Source: Oscillospiraceae bacterium (GTDB lineage Bacteria; Bacillota; Clostridia; Oscillospirales; SIG627). Taken from it: 64,000 bases of DNA. Positions 1 through 6,197 of the stretch are shown piece after piece. The number at the start of each line of letters is the position of its first letter. Within the stretch, counting starts at the first letter, position 1. The notes beneath the pieces were generated by a model. The model did no database searches, had not been told where the DNA came from, and saw only the letters and a list, made by a program, of their open reading frames with translations. Made by a program: the position numbers and the translations under genes. Location: NCBI GenBank assembly GCA_015063985.1, contig SVTC01000002.1:107888-171887 (forward strand), in the 5' to 3' direction.

Positions 1-51
1 ATATAATAAAAGCACAGGACAGGCGCCGTCTTGAAATTCGGAGGTAAATTT

Positions 52-843
52 ATGAATATTGGAAACAAAATTAAAGAATTGAGAAAGCAACGCGGCATTA
101 CTCAAGAACAACTTGCAGATAGCATAGGTGTTTCCTTTCAAGCGGTTAGCAAATGGGAGAATAATATAGCTTTGCCTGATATCACGCTTGCTCCTGCTTT
201 GGCAAGTTATTTCGGTGTATCTATGGACGTTCTTTTCGATTTCAATTTGCAGGAAATTGAAGATAAAGCATTTGCTATCGCAAAAGAAAGCTGGAAATAT
301 CGTAGCTCCGATTGGGAAAAAGCACGAAACATTATTGATGAAGGGCTGAAGACATATCCTGATAACGTTATTCTTTTGATTAACAGACTTTATGTTATGA
401 ACAGCGAGGAAACTCCCGACGAGGTTATCACTATCGCGTTGAAAATTATTGATCTTTCCAAAGACGAAGCGATAAAATATGATGCCTGTCAATTCTTGGC
501 GTATGCGTACAAAGCAAAAGGAGATTATGAAAGTGCGCGAAAAGCAATCGATATCATTCCCGATATTCGTTTCTCGAATCAGAGATTGAAAGCGTCCATT
601 TTGGAAGGAAAAGAGAAATGGGATGCGGCATGTCAAGAATTTAATGAATCTTTATATGCATTTATGTTTATCACTTATAGCATGGCAGAATGTTGCAATG
701 AAAGAGGCGAATATAAAGAAGCTTTGGAATATTATGAGAAAGCTTTACGTGTACTTGACATCTATAAAGTGAAAGAAAGCTGGTATGGTTTTCGTGAAGG
801 GTTTAATGAAGAAATTGCAAAGATAAAAGAAAAAGCGAAATAA
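52..843 (+). CDS. XRE-family helix-turn-helix regulator with TPR-like C-terminal region
   Basis: Probable DNA-binding transcriptional regulator of 263 residues. The first ~65 residues form a classic XRE/Cro helix-turn-helix (KELRKQRGITQEQLADSIGV, then SFQAVSKWENN). The remaining ~190 residues are helical and read like TPR repeats (for example ESARKAIDI and KEALEYYEKAL), usually a ligand- or protein-sensing module. The ATG at 52 is chosen because a GGAGG Shine-Dalgarno lies at 40-44, 7 bases upstream; an in-frame TTG at 31 would place that site inside the gene. It stands alone, with its promoter mostly outside the window. The regulated genes cannot be told from this window. Confidence 0.85.
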   Translation: MNIGNKIKELRKQRGITQEQLADSIGVSFQAVSKWENNIALPDITLAPALASYFGVSMDVLFDFNLQEIEDKAFAIAKESWKYRSSDWEKARNIIDEGLKTYPDNVILLINRLYVMNSEETPDEVITIALKIIDLSKDEAIKYDACQFLAYAYKAKGDYESARKAIDIIPDIRFSNQRLKASILEGKEKWDAACQEFNESLYAFMFITYSMAECCNERGEYKEALEYYEKALRVLDIYKVKESWYGFREGFNEEIAKIKEKAK

Positions 844-865
844 GATATTGCATTTGTGTCCGCAA

Positions 866-1100
866 AAGCAGTGCTTGTCAGGAAAAACAGACAGACTTTC
901 AGAGCGCACAAACAAAAGGCTCCCTCCGGGAGGGAGCTCCCGACGAAGTCGGGTGAGGGAGAGCGCGTTACAATAAAAATTGTGCTTATTTGACAGTCAC
1001 GCGGGCTCCTTCCGTCACGCTACGCAGCGAACCCCCAAAGCTCATTTCATTCGCTTCGGGGAACCCCTGCCGCGTGCCACCTTCCTCCCGGAGGAAGGCT
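866..1100. repeat. GC-rich interspersed repeat, copy 1
   Basis: Non-coding block shared with 8664-8969. The core (914-1100) begins with a palindrome around GCTCCCTCCGGGAGGGAGC and ends with CCTTCCTCCCGGAGGAAGG, so each end can fold into a hairpin and the two ends are imperfect inverted repeats of each other. A flanking stretch, CAGTGCTTGTCAGGAAAA, is also shared. Between the ends lies CACGCTACGCAGCGAACCCC followed by an A/T-poorer segment. Short ORFs here run on both strands and lack ribosome-binding sites; I treat them as chance. It probably is a non-autonomous mobile or REP-like element. Confidence 0.8.
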
Positions 1101-1164
1101 ATTTTGCCGCCTGGCAGTATACCTAAGAGGTGTAACACACTATACCTTGCGTGGCAGGCATGTG

Positions 1165-1199
1165 AAAAGGAGTACGAACAAATCGTCCGTACTCCTTTT
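1165..1199 (+). terminator. Hairpin with 12-bp stem, possible terminator
   Basis: AAAAGGAGTACG pairs perfectly with CGTACTCCTTTT around an 11-base loop, followed by GTTATTTTTTC. It could end transcripts from the left (the XRE gene and repeat). It may also be part of the mobile-repeat debris filling 844-1435. Confidence 0.55.
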
Positions 1200-1230
1200 G
1201 TTATTTTTTCGGAAGGTGTTGCCCCCTGCG

Positions 1231-1324
1231 TGTCATCTTGAGCGGAGTCCGCCCGAGATTCCACCTTCGCTTTGCTCGGTGCTGCTTCGCAGTTCGACTA
1301 CGCTACGCTTCGCTCAGAATGACA
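1231..1324. repeat. Short element with terminal inverted repeats (MITE-like)
   Basis: The left end TGTCATCTTGAGCGGAG matches the reverse complement of the right end CTTCGCTCAGAATGACA at most positions, so a ~94-bp element with ~17-bp terminal inverted repeats is visible. It is directly followed by another hairpin, CGAACGGC/GCCGTTCG (about 1350-1372). No coding potential. Similar TGTCAT-CTGAG-ended sequences are common intergenic repeats in gut Clostridia, as I recall; not verified here. Confidence 0.55.
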
Positions 1325-1401
1325 CGGCGGACGCAGTCGAAACCCGAAGGGCGAACGGCAATGCCGTTCGGATCTCGCAGGGAGATTAAAACCTGCTTTA
1401 T

Positions 1402-1430
1402 GGAAGGCACCCCTTGTCCCTTCCTTTTTT
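1402..1430 (+). terminator. Intrinsic terminator-like hairpin before rsmI 3' end
   Basis: GGAAGG (1402-1407) pairs with CCTTCC (1419-1424), followed by six Ts on the plus strand. On the minus strand, where rsmI ends at 1436, the hairpin is preceded by As and followed by ATAAAGC. It therefore suits plus-strand transcripts better but could act on both. It closes the 592-base non-coding gap 844-1435, which otherwise holds only repeats. Confidence 0.5.
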
Positions 1431-1435
1431 ACGGT

Positions 1436-2299
1436 TTATTTTACCATAAGTGCGGAATATATCTCGCTTTTCGGAAGCTTGCGATCCTTGGCGACTGCTT
1501 TTACAGCATCCATTTTGGAAAGTCCCTGATCCAGATAGATCTGCAGGTGCTCGTCTAAGCTGATAGAGGAATAATCGTCCTTCAGTTCATCTAAAGCTGC
1601 TCCCTCAACGACCAGAACGAACTCTCCCTTGGGCTCTCTTTGGGAAAAGAGCTCTGCGGCTTCCTTTAATGAAAGGCGGATAACCTCCTCGTTGAGCTTT
1701 GTCAGCTCTCGGCAAAGTGATATTTTTCTGTCCTCGCCGAAGCTTTGCAGTAAGGAGTCAAGGGTCTTTCGCAGCCTGTGGGGCGCCTCGTAAAAGATCA
1801 TTGTGCGATCCTCTGTCTTTAAAGCGTCCAAACGTTTTTTGCGCCCGGAATTATCCGTAGGCAGAAAGCCTTCAAAGCAGAATCTTGCAGTGGCAAGAGC
1901 GGACAGACTTAAGGCACACACTGCGGCGCAGGCGCCGGGAACGGCAACGACATCTATTCCCTCCATGGCGCACTTTTTAACAACGTCCTCACCGGGATCA
2001 CTGATGGCGGGGGTGCCTGCATCGGTGACCAAGGCAACGCTACGCATTACTTTAAGCTCGTTTATGATCTTTTCTCCTGCCATCTTGCAGTTATGCTCGT
2101 GATAACTGATAAGAGGCTTTTTTATTTCGAAGCGATTTAATAGCTTTAAGGTTACTCGGGTATCCTCCGCGGCGATAAGATCTACGTTGGATAAAAGGCT
2201 TATCGCTCTTTGGCTGAGGTCTCCGAGATTGCCGATGGGGGTGGCGACCAGATACAGTACGCCACCCTTGGGCTCATTTGTCAGAACTGTGCTTCCCAT
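1436..2299 (-). CDS. rsmI: 16S rRNA (cytidine1402-2'-O)-methyltransferase RsmI
   Basis: SAM-dependent methyltransferase of the tetrapyrrole-methylase fold; the family methylates the 2'-hydroxyl of C1402 in 16S rRNA, in the ribosomal P site. 287 residues, normal for the family. Diagnostic stretches: LYLVATPIGNLGD near the N-terminus, AAEDTRVTLKLL, LVTDAGTPAISDPG (SAM site), VVAVPGACAAVCALSLS, FEGFLPTDNSGRKKRL and MIFYEAPHRL. The start lies inside the 3' end of the upstream lipoprotein gene (19-base overlap), indicating translational coupling. It is the last gene of the M23 peptidase / lipoprotein / rsmI run. The first few residues of the chosen start (MGSTVLTNEPKG) are not conserved, so the true start could be slightly downstream. 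Confidence 0.93.
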   Translation of the reverse strand: MGSTVLTNEPKGGVLYLVATPIGNLGDLSQRAISLLSNVDLIAAEDTRVTLKLLNRFEIKKPLISYHEHNCKMAGEKIINELKVMRSVALVTDAGTPAISDPGEDVVKKCAMEGIDVVAVPGACAAVCALSLSALATARFCFEGFLPTDNSGRKKRLDALKTEDRTMIFYEAPHRLRKTLDSLLQSFGEDRKISLCRELTKLNEEVIRLSLKEAAELFSQREPKGEFVLVVEGAALDELKDDYSSISLDEHLQIYLDQGLSKMDAVKAVAKDRKLPKSEIYSALMVK

Positions 2300-3987
2300 G
2301 TGAATTCGCCGGGATCGTCGGAGGTAAAGGGCATTTGGATCTTAACGGTCTTGTAGGAGCCATACCAAGCGCTTGAGCTGTCGATGAGTATTTTGTTTAC
2401 GCTGTTGTTAACTCTGCTGTTGCAGCCGTCTTCGGTGTTTTCGGGAAGCAGGGAGATCTTGGGCTTTAACATATTGAAGAAGGTCATATCAACGTTGTAG
2501 CCGTGGTGGGGAAGCTGGAAGATATCGCACTTGAGGACGCTTTCGTCGTAGGCATCGTTGCAGTAGTTAAATTCACCAACGGACATATCACCGCTTACCA
2601 GAAGGATCTGGCCGTCGATATAGAACTTCATAAGAAGGCTGGAATCGTTAAAATCGTTGAAGTTGTTGGGGATAACGTCTTCCTGGCTGCAGAGGAACTC
2701 GACCTTGATGTCGCCAAGATACATCGTGTCGCCTGTGTGGGGCTTTATGACCTCGGAGGACTCGTAGAAGCCCTTGATGGTGTTTCTCACGTTCTTGGTC
2801 TGACCGATGCAATCGGGCTCGAACTGCTCGTAAATGGAATCGCTGGGGAAGTTGAAAATGAAGCGGTCAACGGTGATGGCGCTTGTTTTGCCGATGGATG
2901 AGAGTCCGTACAGAGCATAGCTGTGGTCGGGGTGAGCATGGGTCATTATCCAAGCGGCAACGTGGGGCTTTTGTCCCTCGGGAGTAAGGCTCTGGAGGAA
3001 TTTTACTAAGTTTGCACTTTCGCTTGTCTGCGCGCCGTCGATGATTATAAAGCTGCCGTCCTTAAGCTGGATCACCATGGAAAGACCGAAGTTCTTGGTC
3101 TCCAGCATATAAACGTCATTGGTCTTGGTAGTGTCTACCACTTGAGGCTCTTGGGGAAGCAGTGAGGTATATTCACCGAAGACGATCTTTGTCTGACCCC
3201 AATCGCTGTGGTGGGTAATGTGTATCTCAACGTTGTCCTTGATGTACTTTGCAAAGGAGTTGTTTCCGATGGTGTTGGAGCTGTGCAGGGTGTAGCCTTG
3301 GGAGGTAAGCTTCTGGGCATATGCATCCACGTCTGCTTTCTCGGTGTGGAGATAGCTCATAAGATAATAGCCGTCGCCGCAGTCGGTAACTCTGGGATCC
3401 TCATCTGTGGGAGTTTCGAAGGCGGGAATGTCGATGATCGCCATTTCGGCATCGGCAATGTATTCAAGCTCGCCGGGGACCGCCAAGGTCCCTGATTTTA
3501 CGGAGGTCATATAGTTCTTTCTGAACCAGTTGCAGGCAATGGGAAGGTTCTCTTCAATTCCTGCGCCTATAGCTATACATCCGTCCTTGATGATAACGCC
3601 TACCTGAAACATATCAAGCTTGCTGTAAAGCTCCTTGGAAAGCTCTCTTGAGGTGTTACCGATGATGATCTCGGTCTTACCCGGCGTTTTATTCATAACA
3701 TCAAACTTAAGGCTGAGTCTTGTGCCCTTGACCTTTTTTGCAAGAGCGCTCATAAATTCGTTTGCTGCCTTTTCCTCTTGCCACTGAACCTTTGTGTTCA
3801 CGATGATGTCGGTAGTGCATTCGCCGTCCTTAAACAGATAAATATCCGGAACCTTGGGCGCAGAGGAGCTCTGATCCTGAGTGCCGTTGTTGTTCTGAGG
3901 CGGTGTTGCGGTTCCTGTGGGATCGGCGGCAGTGCAAGAGCAAAGCACAGCCATAACACACAGTATAAGTGCGATGAATTTTTTCAT
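2281..3987 (-). CDS. Metallo-beta-lactamase-fold lipoprotein (ComEC-like hydrolase domain)
   Basis: 568-residue exported protein. An N-terminal signal peptide ends in a lipobox-like LCSC (Cys18 as lipidation site), followed by a T/P/Q/S-rich linker, so it should sit on the outer face of the membrane. Residues ~50-280 are a domain I cannot name. Residues ~290-520 are a metallo-beta-lactamase fold: THAHPDH at 349-355 carries the HxHxDH metal motif, with downstream LLVSGDM and LPHHGY supplying further metal ligands as in ComEC-type hydrolases. Substrate unknown (phosphodiester or nucleic acid hydrolysis is the usual chemistry). It follows the M23 peptidase gene by 15 bases, with Shine-Dalgarno AAGGAGAG, and overlaps rsmI. 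Confidence 0.85.
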   Translation of the reverse strand: MKKFIALILCVMAVLCSCTAADPTGTATPPQNNNGTQDQSSSAPKVPDIYLFKDGECTTDIIVNTKVQWQEEKAANEFMSALAKKVKGTRLSLKFDVMNKTPGKTEIIIGNTSRELSKELYSKLDMFQVGVIIKDGCIAIGAGIEENLPIACNWFRKNYMTSVKSGTLAVPGELEYIADAEMAIIDIPAFETPTDEDPRVTDCGDGYYLMSYLHTEKADVDAYAQKLTSQGYTLHSSNTIGNNSFAKYIKDNVEIHITHHSDWGQTKIVFGEYTSLLPQEPQVVDTTKTNDVYMLETKNFGLSMVIQLKDGSFIIIDGAQTSESANLVKFLQSLTPEGQKPHVAAWIMTHAHPDHSYALYGLSSIGKTSAITVDRFIFNFPSDSIYEQFEPDCIGQTKNVRNTIKGFYESSEVIKPHTGDTMYLGDIKVEFLCSQEDVIPNNFNDFNDSSLLMKFYIDGQILLVSGDMSVGEFNYCNDAYDESVLKCDIFQLPHHGYNVDMTFFNMLKPKISLLPENTEDGCNSRVNNSVNKILIDSSSAWYGSYKTVKIQMPFTSDDPGEFTWEAQF

Positions 3988-4002
3988 TATTCTCTCTCCT
4001 TT

Positions 4003-5895
4003 TTAACTTTTATAAATGTACGAAAGCGGATTAACTGCAGTACCGTTGGGCTTTCGTAATTCAAAATGGAAGTGCGGACCGGTGGTATAACCGGTATTGC
4101 CCGAATAGCCGATAAGCTGACCCTGCTTAACTCGATCGCCCTTCTTTACGCAAAACTCGTCCAGATGGGCGTAATAGGTCTCGTAGCCGTTATCGTGCTT
4201 TATTCGGATAAGATTTCCGAAGGTGGAGTAGCTTTCCGCAAATACTACCTCACCGGAAAGCGAGGCGTATATTTTTGAACGCATCGGAGCTTCGATGTCA
4301 AGTCCGTTATGGAAATCGTCGTTCTTTCCGTCTCCGTTCATATCTCTCCAGCCAAAATAAGAATTAATGGAGCTTTGTCTGGGCAGAATGAATACCTTCA
4401 GGCTGTTATTAACGTTTTCCTCCGGCAGAGGCTTGGTTCCCACCTTTACTATCTGCGCGGTGGGAGAAGCGAATATCTGAGAGCTTACCGTTGATTTGGA
4501 GATCTGCTCTCCGTTGACGTAGGTATATCTTGTGGTCATGACCGCTTTTCCGTTTTTGCCCTTGACCGATATCTCCTCGCCGCCTACGTAGATATCAGGA
4601 TCGTTTTCTCTGACGGTTTCAAAGGGAAGATCGCCAACGGTGGTTATATCAACGTAGTAGCTGAAGGTAATGACCGTTCCGTCCATTTTATCGGGTATGG
4701 TGTTTGGACTGTCGTCGTAATAAAAATGAGTATTGGTAAAATCGGTATTGTACGCCGCGATCTTAGCCTTGTCATAGGCTTTTTTTCCGAGACTCGTGCA
4801 GAATCCCGCGCCAAGCCTACTGCAGGTGCCGTATATTGGAGTGTTTATTCTGTTTAGCACGTTAAGAAGGGAATATTCCGAGGAACCGTAAAGCAAAAAC
4901 TCTGTCAGACCCTCGGTGTTAAGAAGCTTTTGCGTGGGGAAGGTTCCGGTTACTGTTCTTATAGAGCTGAAAACCTCCACTGTAAATCTGTCGTTTTTGC
5001 TTTGCTCAAGAGTCAATGCATCCTCTATTGCTTTCGTTATCTCATTTTCCGTCTTTGTTGCCGCCACAAGCTTATCGTCAACGTAGAGGCCGTATCCCGG
5101 GCGGATATACTCACCCAAGGTGTCCATTAAGGAGTTATAAAGCTGACTTTTTGTAAGGAATTTATCCTTTTCGGAAAAATAATAGCTTATGTTATATGGG
5201 TACTTGAAGCTTCGTCCCAGAACACTGCTGGTTTTTTCCTCCACCTCTTTGACAGTGTCGTCAATAACGTCTATGGACTCAATAAGTCCAAGCTCTATCC
5301 CGTTTACCTGGGCGCCCAGAACAATGGGGGTATTGGCAACGCTGACCATATAAGAGAATATCACTATTGCAAAGATCGAAGGTATTATCACACCCAGATG
5401 TCTTCTTAAAAAGGCAAGATTATCCTTGGTGCTCTTAAGAAGGTTATCCCTTGCATAATTGAAGGAGAAAAAGCGCTTCATAGCACTGAATGGACGGACT
5501 AAGCGCTCGGGCGCATAGCTCAAAAGGTCAAAAAGAAGCTTCCAGCCTACGTGGTACACGGTTTTTTCCGCTGCCTCTCCCCAACCCTGAGGATGCTTGG
5601 GGATATCCCCGAGATCTACCTTTACCCTTCGGATGCTTTCGTGATATCTGCAGCATACGCTGATGTAAAAGGCGGCAAAATATCTGTTAAAGACTCCGAC
5701 CTGCTCTTTATCAAGGCTATCTGCCAATTGAGAAAAGCTTTTTTCACCGTCTCCGCGCTTTAGGGCTTTTACAAAACGAAGGGGCAACAGGGCACAATAT
5801 TTTAAGGTATTATAAAAACCGATGAAGATCTGTGTTACTCTTTCTACCGTATTTATACTGCCACCCCCTATGATAAACTCATATAATTTTATCAT
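4003..5895 (-). CDS. Membrane-anchored M23 metallopeptidase with G5 domain
   Basis: Predicted cell-wall endopeptidase, 630 residues from the upstream-most ATG. Residues ~168-186 (GVIIPSIFAIVIFSYMVSV) form one transmembrane helix; the N-terminal ~165 residues would be cytoplasmic. The middle is extracytoplasmic and includes a G5-like region (RYTYVNGEQISKSTVSSQI) just before the catalytic domain. The C-terminal domain is a LasA/lysostaphin-type M23 peptidase with zinc ligands His529 and Asp533 (HNGLDIEA) and His610 of HFHFE, plus His577 in YYAHLD. All catalytic positions look intact, so it may cleave peptidoglycan cross-bridges during division or sporulation. The start is doubtful: a good promoter overlaps the ATG (see promoter at 5886-5914), implying translation begins further in. 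It leads the lipoprotein/rsmI operon. Confidence 0.88.
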   Translation of the reverse strand: MIKLYEFIIGGGSINTVERVTQIFIGFYNTLKYCALLPLRFVKALKRGDGEKSFSQLADSLDKEQVGVFNRYFAAFYISVCCRYHESIRRVKVDLGDIPKHPQGWGEAAEKTVYHVGWKLLFDLLSYAPERLVRPFSAMKRFFSFNYARDNLLKSTKDNLAFLRRHLGVIIPSIFAIVIFSYMVSVANTPIVLGAQVNGIELGLIESIDVIDDTVKEVEEKTSSVLGRSFKYPYNISYYFSEKDKFLTKSQLYNSLMDTLGEYIRPGYGLYVDDKLVAATKTENEITKAIEDALTLEQSKNDRFTVEVFSSIRTVTGTFPTQKLLNTEGLTEFLLYGSSEYSLLNVLNRINTPIYGTCSRLGAGFCTSLGKKAYDKAKIAAYNTDFTNTHFYYDDSPNTIPDKMDGTVITFSYYVDITTVGDLPFETVRENDPDIYVGGEEISVKGKNGKAVMTTRYTYVNGEQISKSTVSSQIFASPTAQIVKVGTKPLPEENVNNSLKVFILPRQSSINSYFGWRDMNGDGKNDDFHNGLDIEAPMRSKIYASLSGEVVFAESYSTFGNLIRIKHDNGYETYYAHLDEFCVKKGDRVKQGQLIGYSGNTGYTTGPHFHFELRKPNGTAVNPLSYIYKS

Positions 5896-5914
5896 ATTTT
5901 GCTCATTTTGTCAA
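5886..5914 (-). promoter_or_regulatory. Sigma-A type promoter for the M23 operon
   Basis: On the minus strand TTGACA (5914-5909), 17-base spacer, TAAAAT (5891-5886). The predicted RNA starts near 5879, downstream of the ATG at 5895, and is followed by a strong AGGGGGTG. No ATG/GTG/TTG sits in frame at normal spacing after it; the in-frame codon there is ATA. Either another promoter is used or the start is non-standard. Confidence 0.6.
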
Positions 5915-6197
5915 CCTGAGAAGTTTTCCCCATCTTGTGAAAAAGACTGTGGAAAAAGTATGAGTTGGTGGAAAAACTTTTTGTAAAAATATGGCCGTTT
6001 TTGGGTTTTTCACAGCTTTGAAATCCTCGAAAAGTCCTTGAAACGTGGGTTTTTCACCGATGTTTTCCACAGTTTGGGGAAAAGTGTTTTCTTAAATGAG
6101 TAAAAGTGGAAAAGGGAGTTTTCCCCCAAGAGAGCTCGGATTTTCACTGTATTTTGGCTTTGGCATATAATGATAAAAAATCCAAAAGGAGTAAAAT
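5896..6197. other. Divergent intergenic region with DnaA-box-like 9-mers
   Basis: 302 bases between divergent genes. It has TGTGGAAAA at 5948-5956 and TTTTCCACA at 6063-6071 (each 8 of 9 to TTATCCACA on one strand), and TTTTTCACA-type matches at 5936-5944 and 6006-6014 (7 of 9). Further TTTTCCCC and GGTGGAAAA near-copies are present. No gene. It may bind DnaA or be shared regulatory sequence; there is no dnaA or dnaN gene nearby in the window. Confidence 0.35.
6143..6171 (+). promoter_or_regulatory. Promoter of the peptidoglycan-binding protein gene
   Basis: TTCACT (6143-6148), 17 bases, TATAAT (6166-6171), giving a leader of about 20 bases before ATG 6198. The -10 read as CATATAAT also resembles the sporulation sigma-E -10 (CATACAMT), so vegetative or mother-cell expression are both possible. 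Confidence 0.5.

Noticed and set aside
31..843. XRE regulator starting at TTG 31
   Set aside because: The GGAGG site at 40-44 would then be inside the gene; ATG 52 has the correct spacing.
5896..6197. Replication origin
   Set aside because: DnaA-box-like 9-mers are imperfect, no dnaA/dnaN gene and no clear AT-rich unwinding element next to them; kept only as a speculative binding cluster.
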